A stretch of 21,635 nucleotides of DNA from Bacillota bacterium (GCA_023435435.1 JAEYRW010000054.1:1-21635), one strand, 5' to 3'; shown: positions 1 through 7,787, numbered from the stretch's first letter. The notes: generated from the sequence alone by a model not told the origin. Made by a program: numbers and translations.

Positions 1-57
1 CCGCCCCCCCCCCCCCCCGCCCCCCCCCCCCCCCCCGCCCGGGGGGGGGCAGTGCGT
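1..57. other. low-complexity C/G tract at contig edge
   Basis: Almost uninterrupted runs of C (broken by single G residues) followed by a run of nine or ten G, ending just before the thrS stop codon. Nothing else in the window looks like this. Homopolymer tracts at a contig end usually reflect sequencing or assembly error, possibly around a very GC-rich terminator of thrS. I would not assign biology to it. Confidence 0.7.
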
Positions 58-1848
58 TTATTTCTTTGCCTTGGAATCCACCACATTCTTGAGGTACTGT
101 TCGAATTCCCCGATCCCCATGACACCCAGATCGCCCTCCGCCCGGTGCCGCACGGCAATCTGGCCGTTTTCGGCCTCCTTGTCGCCCACCACCAGCATAT
201 AGGGGATTTTCTCCATCTGCGCGTCGCGGATCTTCTTGCCGATCTTTTCGTTCCTGGCATCCTCGGTGACGCGGAAGCCCATCTTCTCGAGCCGTTCGCG
301 CAGATGCGCGGTGTAGTCCGAAACGCGGTCGGTGATGGGCAGGATGCGCGCCTGCTCGGGGGCCATCCAGGTGGGCAGCGCGCCCGCGTACTTTTCGATG
401 AGCAGCGCCAGCGTGCGCTCATAACAGCCGACGGAGGTGCGGTGGATGATATAGGGGTACTTGGTCGCGCCGTCGGTGTCCACGTATGCCATGCCGAATT
501 TCTCCGCCAGCAGCATGTCGATCTGGATTGTGATGAGCGTGTCCTCCTTGCCGAACACGTTCTTGATCTGGATGTCGAGCTTGGGGCCGTAGAAGGCCGC
601 CTCGTCCACGCCCACCTCGTACTTCACGCCCAAGCTGTCCAGAATGTCGCCCATGACGGCCTGCGCCCGGTTCCACTGGTCGGCGCTGCCCTCGTACTTG
701 GCCTTGTTTGCCGGATCCCACTGGGAGAAGCGGTAGGAGCAGTCCTCCTTGAGACCAAGCGTCTCCAGCATCTCGCCCGCAAGGTTGAGGCAGCCCTTGA
801 ACTCTTCCTCCAGTTGATCCGGGCGGAGGATCAGGTGGCCCTCCGAGATGGTGAACTGGCGCACGCGGATCAGTCCGTGCATCTCGCCGCTGTCTTCGTT
901 GCGGAACAGGGTCGATGTCTCCCCCAGCCGCATGGGCAGATCACGGTAGGACCTTTTGCGGTTCAAAAACACCTGATATTGGAAGGGGCAGGTCATGGGG
1001 CGCAAGGCGAAGCACTCGGCTTCCTCGTCGTCGGGATCGCCGATGATGAACATGCCGTCCCGGTAGTGATCCCAGTGGCCCGAAATGCGGTAGAGGTCGC
1101 GCTTGGCCATGAGGGGTGTCTTGGTGAGCTGGTAGCCGCGCCTTTCCTCCGTGTCCTCCACCCAGCGCTGCAAGAGCTGGATGACGCGCGCGCCTTTGGG
1201 GAGAAGCACCGGCAGGCCCTGGCCGATGACGTTCACCGTGGTGAAATATTCGAGCTCGCGGCCCAGCTTGTTATGGTCGCGCTTGAGGGCCTCCTCCCGG
1301 GCGGCAAGCCAGGCGTCCAACTCTTCCTTCTTCGGGAAGGCGATGCCATAGACGCGCTGAAGCATCTTGCGGCTGGAATCCCCGCGCCAGTACGCGCCGG
1401 CGGTGGAGGTAAGCTTGACGGCGTTGCCCTTGACGCGCCCGGTGGAATCGAGGTGGGGGCCGGCGCACAGGTCGACAAACTCCCCCTGCCGGTAGAACGA
1501 AAGGGCCGCGTCCGCGGGAAGGTCGTCGATGAGCTCAATCTTGTAGGGCTCGCCGCGCTCCTCCATGAGGCGGAGCGCCGCCGGGCGCGGCAGCTCGAAG
1601 CGCTCGATTTTGAGCTTTTCCTTGCAGATGTTTCGCATTTCCGCTTCGAGGGCGGAAAGCTGCTCCGGGGTAAAAGGCTCCGGGGCGTCGAAGTCGTAGT
1701 AAAAGCCGCTCTCGATGGCCGGGCCGATGGCCAGCTTGACCTCGGGGTGAAGCCGCTTCATGGCCTGGGCCAGAATGTGGGAGCAGGTATGCCAGTAGGT
1801 CTTGCGGTACTGCTCGTTCTCGAATGAGTATTGATTGTTCGCTTCCAT
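58..1848 (-). CDS. thrS: threonyl-tRNA synthetase, TGS-less form
   Basis: Charges tRNA-Thr with threonine in the cytoplasm and edits mischarged seryl-tRNA-Thr. The 596-residue protein shows the editing-domain HxxxH motif (H20, H24) and the paired CxxxH (C128, H132). The class II catalytic core follows: the RPMTCPFQYQ segment with the zinc-ligand Cys, motif 2 beginning FRNED, and motif 3 around GCYERTLALL, then the C-terminal anticodon-binding domain (DRVSDY onward). The usual N-terminal TGS domain (about 60 residues in the ~640-residue E. coli enzyme) is absent, because the editing domain begins within the first 20 residues. Shorter ThrRS forms of this kind are known in Firmicutes. The ATG follows an AAAGGGGA ribosome binding site (about 1856-1863). 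A T-box leader precedes the gene. The stop codon abuts the artefactual C/G tract, so anything downstream is lost. Confidence 0.97.
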   Translation of the reverse strand: MEANNQYSFENEQYRKTYWHTCSHILAQAMKRLHPEVKLAIGPAIESGFYYDFDAPEPFTPEQLSALEAEMRNICKEKLKIERFELPRPAALRLMEERGEPYKIELIDDLPADAALSFYRQGEFVDLCAGPHLDSTGRVKGNAVKLTSTAGAYWRGDSSRKMLQRVYGIAFPKKEELDAWLAAREEALKRDHNKLGRELEYFTTVNVIGQGLPVLLPKGARVIQLLQRWVEDTEERRGYQLTKTPLMAKRDLYRISGHWDHYRDGMFIIGDPDDEEAECFALRPMTCPFQYQVFLNRKRSYRDLPMRLGETSTLFRNEDSGEMHGLIRVRQFTISEGHLILRPDQLEEEFKGCLNLAGEMLETLGLKEDCSYRFSQWDPANKAKYEGSADQWNRAQAVMGDILDSLGVKYEVGVDEAAFYGPKLDIQIKNVFGKEDTLITIQIDMLLAEKFGMAYVDTDGATKYPYIIHRTSVGCYERTLALLIEKYAGALPTWMAPEQARILPITDRVSDYTAHLRERLEKMGFRVTEDARNEKIGKKIRDAQMEKIPYMLVVGDKEAENGQIAVRHRAEGDLGVMGIGEFEQYLKNVVDSKAKK

Positions 1849-1874
1849 TTCGGTTCCCCTTTCGCGTTCGGGGC

Positions 1875-1910
1875 AAAGAAAACTTCACCCCCATGATGTC
1901 AGGGGTGAAG
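1875..1910 (-). terminator. T-box-controlled intrinsic terminator
   Basis: On the minus strand the stem CTTCACCCC / GGGGTGAAG (1902-1910 with 1883-1891) encloses a short loop and is followed by TTTTCTTT. It lies between the T-box motif and the thrS start, as expected for the off state of the riboswitch. Confidence 0.93.
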
Positions 1911-2105
1911 ATCAACTCCACGGTTCCACCCTGCTTGCGGCCCCGCCGGGCCGCCGCTTTCGGCATCTCTGTAACGGGAGGACCCGTCCCGCTTGTTTCG
2001 CGGGCGGCTCGGAAGTGGTCATGCCGCCGCGCGCGCGGGATGCTCGCACCATCCGCATCCCTCTCTGGGCGCCGCCTGGCGGTTTTGTCTTCGTCAAAGC
2101 CTCTT
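1875..2105 (-). promoter_or_regulatory. T-box riboswitch, specifier ACC (threonine)
   Basis: Read on the minus strand, the leader has the order of a T-box. The distal stem I motif CAGAGAG lies near 2065-2073. The specifier region reads GACCACTTCCGAG (about 2008-2020), placing an ACC threonine codon at 2017-2019 before the conserved A-CTTC. The T-box sequence AGGGTGGAACCGTGG is at 1918-1932. The terminator arm CACCC can pair instead with the GGGTG of the T-box, giving the mutually exclusive antiterminator. Uncharged tRNA-Thr would therefore allow transcription into thrS. The specifier agrees with the identity of the downstream gene, which is strong independent support. Confidence 0.95.
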
Positions 2106-2111
2106 TCCGCT

Positions 2112-2140
2112 ATTTTATCACCGGAATTCCGTTTCGTCAA
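2112..2140 (-). promoter_or_regulatory. thrS promoter (-35 TTGACG, -10 TAAAAT)
   Basis: Minus-strand -35 TTGACG (2135-2140) and -10 TAAAAT (2112-2117) are separated by 17 bp. Predicted transcription start is near 2105, directly in front of the T-box leader. Confidence 0.8.
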
Positions 2141-2197
2141 TCACCTGCTCCGGCCGCAATTTATTACATATAATTCGCGAAAGCCGTATATTCATGC

Positions 2198-2227
2198 TAT
2201 ACAAAATCCGCGCCATTGTGGTATACT
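2198..2227 (+). promoter_or_regulatory. putative promoter of the aminotransferase operon
   Basis: TATACT at 2222-2227 is a good -10. The best -35 is TATACA at 2198-2203 (4 of 6 matches) with an 18-bp spacer. It is divergent from the thrS promoter and would give a leader of about 40 nt before the start at 2272. Confidence 0.5.
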
Positions 2228-2271
2228 TTTTCATATTCTTTGATTTACATTCCATGGACAGGGGGAGACAT

Positions 2272-3447
2272 ATGCCTCAGCTCAGCCGCCGGGTCATGAC
2301 ATTTACAGATTCGGTGATCCGCCGCATGACGCGCATCAGCGATGCCTGCGGCGCCATCAACCTCTCGCAGGGCTTCCCGGACTTCGCGCCGCCCAAGGCG
2401 CTCACGGACGCGCTGCGCGCCGTGGCGGACGAAGGCCCGCACCAGTATTCCGTCACATTCGGCGCGCCGGATTTCCGGGAAGCGCTTGCGAAAAAACAGT
2501 CGCCCGCGTTCGGGCGCGCAATTGACCCGGACAGGGAGATCGTCGTCACCTGCGGCGGCACCGAGGCCATGATGTGCGCCATGATGACGGTGGTAAACCC
2601 CGGGGACAAGGTGGTCGTGTTTTCGCCCTTCTATGAAAACTACGGCGCGGACGCGATCCTTTCCGGCGCGGAGCCCATCTTCGTGCCGCTCGTTCCGCCG
2701 ACGTTTGATTTCGACCGCGCGGCCCTCGAGGATGCGTTCAAACAGGGCGCCAAGGCCATCATCGTCTGCAATCCCTCGAACCCCTGCGGCAAGGTGTTCA
2801 CGCGGGAGGAGCTGACGTTCATCGGCGGACTGGCCACCCGGTACGACGCGTTCGTCATCACCGACGAGGTCTACGAGCACATCCTGTTCGATCCTTACGA
2901 GCACGTGTGCGCGGCGTCGCTGCCGGGGCTGTTTGACCGGGTCATTACCTGCAGCTCCCTTTCCAAGACATACTCCATCACCGGCTGGCGGCTCGGCTAC
3001 CTCATCGGGCCCGAGGAGGTCATTGAGGCGGCGAAGAAGGTGCACGACTTTCTGACGGTGGGCGCCGCCTCGCCCCTTCAGGCCGCGGCCGTGGCGGGGC
3101 TCAAGCTGGGACCAGACTATTACGCGCACCTCAAGGAAATCTACACGAAAAAGCGGAACCATTTCCTGGGCGGGCTCGACGCCATGGGGCTCAAGCACAC
3201 CGTGCCCCAGGGCTCGTACTTCGTGATGGTGGACATTTCCGATTTCCTCGCCGGGGAGCGGTTCGCGGGCTGGAGCGATTATCAGTTCTGCGAGTGGATG
3301 ATCAAAACCGTGGGCGTTGCCGCGGTGCCGGGCTCGAGCTTCTTCCGCGAGAAGGTCAACCACCTGATCCGGCTGCACTTTGCCCGGGAGGAAGCAACCC
3401 TCGACGAGGCGCTTGTGCGGCTTGGCAAGCTCACGCAGCTGCGATGA
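2272..3447 (+). CDS. class I/II PLP-dependent aminotransferase
   Basis: Transfers an amino group between an L-amino acid and a 2-oxoacid in the cytoplasm. The 391-residue protein has the fold type I hallmarks: NLSQGFPDF (30-38), NPSNPCG (167-173, N170), TDEVY (D198, Y201), the PLP-binding lysine K232 in SLSKTYSITGWR, R240, and a C-terminal LIRLHFA segment with the probable substrate-carboxylate arginine R367. The NLSQGFPDF form resembles methionine / kynurenine-type transaminases rather than AspC, so the substrate could be aromatic, methionine or another neutral amino acid. The start at 2272 sits 4 nt after GGGGGAG; the frame stays open upstream but without coding support. The stop overlaps the next gene's ATG (ATGA), and an amino acid ABC transporter follows, so it probably acts on the imported amino acid. 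Confidence 0.92.
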   Translation: MPQLSRRVMTFTDSVIRRMTRISDACGAINLSQGFPDFAPPKALTDALRAVADEGPHQYSVTFGAPDFREALAKKQSPAFGRAIDPDREIVVTCGGTEAMMCAMMTVVNPGDKVVVFSPFYENYGADAILSGAEPIFVPLVPPTFDFDRAALEDAFKQGAKAIIVCNPSNPCGKVFTREELTFIGGLATRYDAFVITDEVYEHILFDPYEHVCAASLPGLFDRVITCSSLSKTYSITGWRLGYLIGPEEVIEAAKKVHDFLTVGAASPLQAAAVAGLKLGPDYYAHLKEIYTKKRNHFLGGLDAMGLKHTVPQGSYFVMVDISDFLAGERFAGWSDYQFCEWMIKTVGVAAVPGSSFFREKVNHLIRLHFAREEATLDEALVRLGKLTQLR

Positions 3448-4511
3448 AGGGCGTGTTTTTGCCCCGGTACTACATCGGCGCGGACGCGTATGACGCCGTT
3501 CCGGCGGTGCTGACGGCGGATGCGCGGGTGTTTTTGATCGGCGGCGCGCGGGCGCTCTCCGCCGGTCGCGCGGTTCTTGAAAGTACCGGAATCGACGTGG
3601 CGGGCGTGGGCGTCTACGCCGGCCCCTGTTCGTTTGCGGACGCGGAGGCGTTGGCGGACGAGGCAAGGGCGCTGGGCGTCAGCCATGTGGCGGGCATGGG
3701 CGGCGGGAAGGCCATCGACGTCGCCAAGGCGTGCGGGCACTTCGCGCATCTTCCGGTTCTTGCGTTTCCCACCATCGCTTCGACGTGCGCGGCGGTGACG
3801 AAGCTTTCCGTGATGTACCACCCGGACGGGGAATTCGACCGCTTCCTGTTTCTGGACGCCCCGCCGGTGTGCGCGTTCATTCACACGGGGATCATCGCCG
3901 CCGCGCCGGACATGTATCTGCGCGCGGGCATGGGAGACGCCACCGCCAAGCACTTCGAGAGCGAATTTGCCGCCCGGGGGGACCGGTTGGGTTACGAAGA
4001 CGGGCTCGGGGTGGCCGTCGGAAGGACCTGCTACGAGCCGCTTCTCAAAGTCGGCCCGGCGGCGCTGGCGGACTGCGCCCGGGGAATCGATTCCGAAGCG
4101 CTCAGGACGGCGGTTTCCTGCGCCGTCGTGAGCACGGGCATCGTTTCACTCACGGTGCAGGAAATGTACAACGGCGCGGTGGCGCATTCGCTTTTTTACG
4201 CCATGGAGAACCTCCCTCAGGTGAAAAACTGTCTGCACGGGGACGTGGTGGCCTGGGGCGTGCTGGTTCAGCTCATGTTAGACGGTGATTTCGAGCGGCT
4301 GGCGGAGGTGCGCCGCTTCCTCGTCTCGCTGGGCATCGGCGTGCGTCTCGGGGACATGGGAATGCGCGCGGACGATCCCGCGCTGCTGCGCGCGCTGGCG
4401 GACGTGCCCAAACAGCCGGACATGCGGCACCTGCCGTACCCGGTGACGGCGGATCTGGTGCTGGACGCCGTGAAAAAGGTAGAGGCTTTAGGAGGGACAG
4501 ACCTTGTTTGA
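3444..4511 (+). CDS. iron-type alcohol dehydrogenase, GldA (glycerol dehydrogenase)-like
   Basis: NAD-dependent metal-containing dehydrogenase of the GldA/DHQ-synthase-like superfamily, 355 residues, cytoplasmic. Visible motifs are the dinucleotide-binding GMGGGKAID (84-92), PTIAST (109-114), the metal-ligand aspartate D165 in GMGDATAKHFE, and metal histidines H248 (AVAHS) and H265 (CLHGDVVAWG). Classic glycerol dehydrogenases carry ASTDAP where this protein has C115, so the substrate may not be glycerol; a hydroxy- or oxo-compound linked to the neighbouring transaminase is possible. The ATG overlaps the aminotransferase stop by 4 nt (ATGA), and the gene ends 8 nt inside the following permease, so translation is probably coupled. 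The family call is firm and the substrate is unknown. Confidence 0.85.
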   Translation: MKGVFLPRYYIGADAYDAVPAVLTADARVFLIGGARALSAGRAVLESTGIDVAGVGVYAGPCSFADAEALADEARALGVSHVAGMGGGKAIDVAKACGHFAHLPVLAFPTIASTCAAVTKLSVMYHPDGEFDRFLFLDAPPVCAFIHTGIIAAAPDMYLRAGMGDATAKHFESEFAARGDRLGYEDGLGVAVGRTCYEPLLKVGPAALADCARGIDSEALRTAVSCAVVSTGIVSLTVQEMYNGAVAHSLFYAMENLPQVKNCLHGDVVAWGVLVQLMLDGDFERLAEVRRFLVSLGIGVRLGDMGMRADDPALLRALADVPKQPDMRHLPYPVTADLVLDAVKKVEALGGTDLV

Positions 4512-5181
4512 TCATCTGCTTCCCAACATCCAGAAGGTGTTGTCGCGCTATCCCAACCTGTTTCTGTCGGGACTGGGGTATACGCTGCTTCTCTCGCTCA
4601 TCACGGTGTCATTCGGCGTGGTGCTTGGCTCGCTGGTGGCGCTCATGCGGCGTTCGCGGTTTAAGCCCATCGCGTTCATCGCCACCGCGTATGTGGAGGT
4701 CATCCGGGGTACGCCGCTCCTTTTGCAACTGTACTTCTTCGCGTTCCTCCTGCCCGAGATGCTGCCCATTCTGGAGCTTTCAAACTTCAGCTGTATCTGC
4801 GTGGCGCTGGTGCTCAATTCCGCGGGCTACGTCAGCGAGGTCATCCGCGCGGGCATCCAGGCCGTGGACTACGGCCAGACCGAGGCCGCGCGCTCTCTGG
4901 GCATGACCGCGCGTCAGACCATGGTGCACGTGGTGTTTCCCCAGGCCATCAAGAACATCCTCCCCGCGCTGTGCAACGAGTTTGTGACGGTCATCAAGGA
5001 AACGTCCCTGGCCTCGACCTTCTTCATCGGGGACCTCATGACCTCCTACAACGTCATCAAGGGCGCCATGTATCTGGTGCTCGAGCCGCTGATCGTGGTG
5101 GGCGTGATCTATTTCGTTCTGACGTTTACGCTTTCCAAGGCCATCGCGGTGCTCGAAAGGAGGCTGAAGGCAAGTGATTGA
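4504..5181 (+). CDS. polar amino acid ABC transporter, permease
   Basis: Inner-membrane subunit (225 residues) of a family 3 (His/Glu/Gln-type) amino acid importer. It shows several hydrophobic membrane segments, the YVEVIRGTPLLLQLYF segment typical of this family, and the EAA cytoplasmic loop beginning EAARSLGMTARQ that docks to the ATPase. The start is TTG at 4504, with AGGAGGG (4490-4496) 7 nt upstream; no in-frame ATG fits the N-terminus. It overlaps the preceding dehydrogenase gene by 8 nt and the following ATPase gene by 8 nt. Only one permease is present, so it probably forms a homodimer. The substrate cannot be named from the sequence. Confidence 0.93.
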   Translation: MFDHLLPNIQKVLSRYPNLFLSGLGYTLLLSLITVSFGVVLGSLVALMRRSRFKPIAFIATAYVEVIRGTPLLLQLYFFAFLLPEMLPILELSNFSCICVALVLNSAGYVSEVIRAGIQAVDYGQTEAARSLGMTARQTMVHVVFPQAIKNILPALCNEFVTVIKETSLASTFFIGDLMTSYNVIKGAMYLVLEPLIVVGVIYFVLTFTLSKAIAVLERRLKASD

Positions 5182-5899
5182 GGTACGCGACCTGAAAAAG
5201 AACTTCGGCGAGCTCGAGGTGCTCAAGGGCATCACCGAGGAAATTGTCAAAGGCGAGATCGTCTCCATCATCGGCCCTTCGGGGTCCGGCAAGTCGACAT
5301 TTCTCCGGTGCCTGAACTTGCTTGAAAAACCCACGGGCGGCCAGGTGCTGTTCCACGGGGTGGACCTGACCCGGAAGGGTGTCAACGTGGATTTGCACCG
5401 GCGCAAGATGGGCATGGTGTTTCAGCACTTCAACATCTTCCCGCACCTGACGGTGAAGGAAAACATCACCCTCGCGCCGGTTCTCGCGGGCGTGCGGACG
5501 AAGGCGGAGATGGAGGGCATCGCCCGGGAGCTTCTCAAGCGCGTGGGGCTTCTCGACAAGCTCGACGAACATCCCAAGAGGCTTTCGGGCGGACAGAAGC
5601 AGCGCCTGGCCATTGTGCGCGCGCTGGCCATGGAGCCTGAAGTCATGCTCTTTGACGAGCCCACCAGCGCCCTCGACCCGGAAATGGTGGGCGAGGTTCT
5701 GAACGTCATCCGCGATTTGGTGGACCACGGCATGACCACCATCATCGTCACCCACGAAATGGGCTTCGCCCGGGAAATCTCCACGCGGGTGCTGTTCATG
5801 GACGAGGGCAGGATCGCCGAGCAGAACGCCCCGGAGGAGCTGTTCAACAATCCGCGGCATCCCAGAACCCAGGAGTTTTTGCGCAAGGTATTGCGATAA
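5174..5899 (+). CDS. polar amino acid ABC transporter, ATPase (GlnQ-like)
   Basis: ATP-hydrolysing subunit that powers the importer, 241 residues, the usual size. Walker A GPSGSGKST (34-42), Q-loop Q84 in MVFQHFNIF, signature LSGGQ (137-141), Walker B VMLFDEP with D161 and E162, and H-loop H194 are all intact. The start is GTG at 5174 with AAAGGAGG just upstream, overlapping the permease gene by 8 nt. The family has high conservation with GlnQ/ArtP/HisP but the sequence does not say which amino acid is transported. Confidence 0.95.
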   Translation: MIEVRDLKKNFGELEVLKGITEEIVKGEIVSIIGPSGSGKSTFLRCLNLLEKPTGGQVLFHGVDLTRKGVNVDLHRRKMGMVFQHFNIFPHLTVKENITLAPVLAGVRTKAEMEGIARELLKRVGLLDKLDEHPKRLSGGQKQRLAIVRALAMEPEVMLFDEPTSALDPEMVGEVLNVIRDLVDHGMTTIIVTHEMGFAREISTRVLFMDEGRIAEQNAPEELFNNPRHPRTQEFLRKVLR

Positions 5900-5943
5900 G
5901 CCGGGCTATGATGTTATAAATATGCACATTTTTGCCGCGCATA

Positions 5944-5972
5944 TTGACAACTGTAGCCGATGAGTATACAAT
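5944..5972 (+). promoter_or_regulatory. promoter of the binding-protein gene
   Basis: Perfect -35 TTGACA (5944-5949), 17-bp spacer, -10 TACAAT (5967-5972). Start predicted near 5979, about 25 nt before the GTG start. A separate strong promoter explains how the binding protein can be made in excess over the membrane subunits encoded upstream. Confidence 0.88.
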
Positions 5973-6003
5973 ATTATTCATAAAAATACAAGGAGGACTT
6001 CCT

Positions 6004-6831
6004 GTGAAAAAATTGATTTCCCTCTGCGTGGCGCTGGTCATGCTTGTTTCCGCCTCCATGGCGCTGGCCGAGGAGACCAGCCCGCTTGCCCAGATTACCG
6101 CCGACGCCACGGGCCGCCTCGCCCAGATTCTGGCCGACGGGAAGATCGTCGTCGCCACCTCCCCGGACTATGCCCCCTATGAGTTCCTCGATACCGACGG
6201 AAACCCCGTCGGCGCCGATATGGCCTTTGCCCAGTACATCGCGGACCAGCTGGGCGTGGAGCTTGAGATTCAGTCCATGGACTTTGATACCGTGCTCGCA
6301 GCCATCTCTACCGGCAAGGTCGATCTGGCCATCGCCGGCATGGTGCCCAAGGAGGAGCGCAAGGAAGTCATGGACTTCTCAGACGTTTACTACAACGACG
6401 GCAACCAGATCATCCTCATCCGCAAGGACGACGCCGAAACCTACAAGACCCTCGCGGACTTCGCGGGCGTGAAGGTCGCCGCCCAGAACGGCACCCTCCA
6501 GCAGGAGCTCGTGACCGAGCAGCTGCCCGACGCGACCCTCGAGCCCATCGCCAAGATTCCCGACGCCGTGATGATGCTCATGTCCGGCAAGGTTGCGGGC
6601 GTGGCGCTGGCCTCCGTTGTGGCGGATCAGTACATCGCCAACTATCCCGACCTCATGATCTGCGAGACCCCCTTCGAGTATGAGGCGCTGGGTACCGCCG
6701 TCGCGGTGGTCAAGGGCGAAACCTCGCTGCTCGACGCGGTGAACGCCGTCGTCGCGGATGTCATGGAGAGCGGCGTCTACTATCAGTGGATCGACGAGGC
6801 CGTTCAGCTCAACAACAGCCTGAACCAGTAA
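6004..6831 (+). CDS. amino acid ABC transporter, substrate-binding protein
   Basis: Family 3 solute-binding protein (275 residues) that captures the amino acid outside the membrane and delivers it to the permease encoded at 4504. A signal peptide (about residues 1-22, ending SMALA/EE) precedes the mature domain, which shows the family's YAPYEF, MDFDTVLAAISTGKVDLAIAG and ERKEVMDFSDVYY segments. The start is GTG at 6004 with AGGAGG 7 nt upstream; the frame remains open further upstream through the promoter, which cannot be coding. There is no lipobox cysteine at the cleavage site, so by sequence the protein is released by signal peptidase I rather than lipid-anchored. That is unusual for a monoderm importer. 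Confidence 0.93.
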   Translation: MKKLISLCVALVMLVSASMALAEETSPLAQITADATGRLAQILADGKIVVATSPDYAPYEFLDTDGNPVGADMAFAQYIADQLGVELEIQSMDFDTVLAAISTGKVDLAIAGMVPKEERKEVMDFSDVYYNDGNQIILIRKDDAETYKTLADFAGVKVAAQNGTLQQELVTEQLPDATLEPIAKIPDAVMMLMSGKVAGVALASVVADQYIANYPDLMICETPFEYEALGTAVAVVKGETSLLDAVNAVVADVMESGVYYQWIDEAVQLNNSLNQ

Positions 6832-6851
6832 TCCCGATTATCCCTAAAACG

Positions 6852-6882
6852 TGCCGCCGTAGCGATACGGCGGCATCCTTAT
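6852..6882 (+). terminator. hairpin with GCGA tetraloop, possible partial terminator
   Basis: A perfect 10-bp stem TGCCGCCGTA / TACGGCGGCA (6852-6861, 6866-6875) closes a GCGA loop and is followed only by TCCTTAT. The weak U tract suggests partial termination, or mRNA 3'-end stabilisation of the binding-protein transcript, with read-through into the dehydrogenase gene 15 nt further on. Confidence 0.6.
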
Positions 6883-6896
6883 GCGCGGAGGGTTGT

Positions 6897-7787
6897 ATGG
6901 CAAAGATCGTGGTCATCGGCGCGGGGCATGTGGGCAGCCACGTGGCGCTGGAGTGTGCCCGGCAGGCTTTGGCGGAGGAGATTGTGCTCCTGGACATCGA
7001 CGCGGAAAAGGCGTGGGCGCACGCGGAGGACATTGCGGACGCGGGCGTCCGGCCGCGCGTGTGCGCGGGCGGATACGACGCTGTCCGGGACGCCGACATC
7101 GCCGTGATGGCGGCGTGCAATAACGGGTACGAGAGCGCCGACCGGCTTCTGGAGCTGCCCTATGCCGCCGAGGTTGCGCGGGAGGTGGCGGACGGGTTGT
7201 CCCGGTGCGGGTTTTCCGGTACTGTGGTTTCGATCACCAATCCCTGCGACGTCATCGCACACTTTCTTGCGGCGCAAACAGGCCTGCGCGTCGTCGGCAC
7301 GGGCACGGGTTTTGATTCCGTGCGCTTCCGGCTGCGGATCGCCCGTGCGCTCGGCGTGGATGCCGCGCGGGTGGCGGGATATTGCCTCGGGGAGCATGGG
7401 GACAGCCAGGTTCCCGCGCTGAGCACCGTTCGGGTGGACGGAAAGCCCTTGGATACGGCGCGGCGGGAAGCGCTTCAATCCGTTTCCCGGGAAACGGTGG
7501 CGGCGGGCTGGGAAATCGCCACGCGCAAGGGCTGCACGGAATTCGGCATCGGCGCATCCGCGGCGCGGCTGATCCGGGCGCTTCTGCGGAATGAAGGGGC
7601 GGAAATGGCATGCTCGGTGAGGCTCAACGGGGCGTACGGCGGGCGGGACGTCTATGCGGGAATCCCATGCGTTGTGGGGAAGGCGGGCGCGACGCCTTTG
7701 CCGGAATACGCGCTTGAGGAGGGGGAGCGCGCGGCGCTTCAAAGGAGCTTTGCAATCATCGAACGCCACATCAAAACGATTCTGTGA
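6897..7787 (+). CDS. L-2-hydroxyacid dehydrogenase, LDH/MDH superfamily (HicDH-like)
   Basis: Cytoplasmic NAD-dependent reduction of a 2-oxoacid to an L-2-hydroxyacid (or the reverse). The 296-residue protein has the Rossmann GAGHVGS motif (8-14), the NAD-preferring aspartate D33, ITNPCDV (113-119), GTGFDSVRFR with catalytic D140 and substrate-binding R143, and GEHGDS with catalytic H167. The specificity loop reads NNGYESADRLLEL, lacking the Gln of lactate and the Arg of malate dehydrogenases; its DRxxEL form resembles L-2-hydroxyisocaproate dehydrogenases. The ATG at 6897 follows GGAGGG by 4 nt. Next to an aminotransferase and an amino acid importer, it would be suited to reducing the 2-oxoacid made by transamination. 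The exact substrate is inferred, not shown. Confidence 0.85.
   Translation: MAKIVVIGAGHVGSHVALECARQALAEEIVLLDIDAEKAWAHAEDIADAGVRPRVCAGGYDAVRDADIAVMAACNNGYESADRLLELPYAAEVAREVADGLSRCGFSGTVVSITNPCDVIAHFLAAQTGLRVVGTGTGFDSVRFRLRIARALGVDAARVAGYCLGEHGDSQVPALSTVRVDGKPLDTARREALQSVSRETVAAGWEIATRKGCTEFGIGASAARLIRALLRNEGAEMACSVRLNGAYGGRDVYAGIPCVVGKAGATPLPEYALEEGERAALQRSFAIIERHIKTIL

Noticed and set aside
52..1827. 591-residue open frame on the plus strand opposite thrS
   Set aside because: Antisense shadow of a clear ThrRS gene; composition reflects GC-rich codon bias and it has no recognisable domains.
1993..2271. N-terminal extension of the aminotransferase
   Set aside because: The open frame runs back through the thrS T-box region and both promoters; the ribosome binding site at 2261-2267 supports the start at 2272.
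5932..6003. Upstream extension of the amino acid binding protein
   Set aside because: It would place the TTGACA/TACAAT promoter inside the gene and bury the signal peptide.
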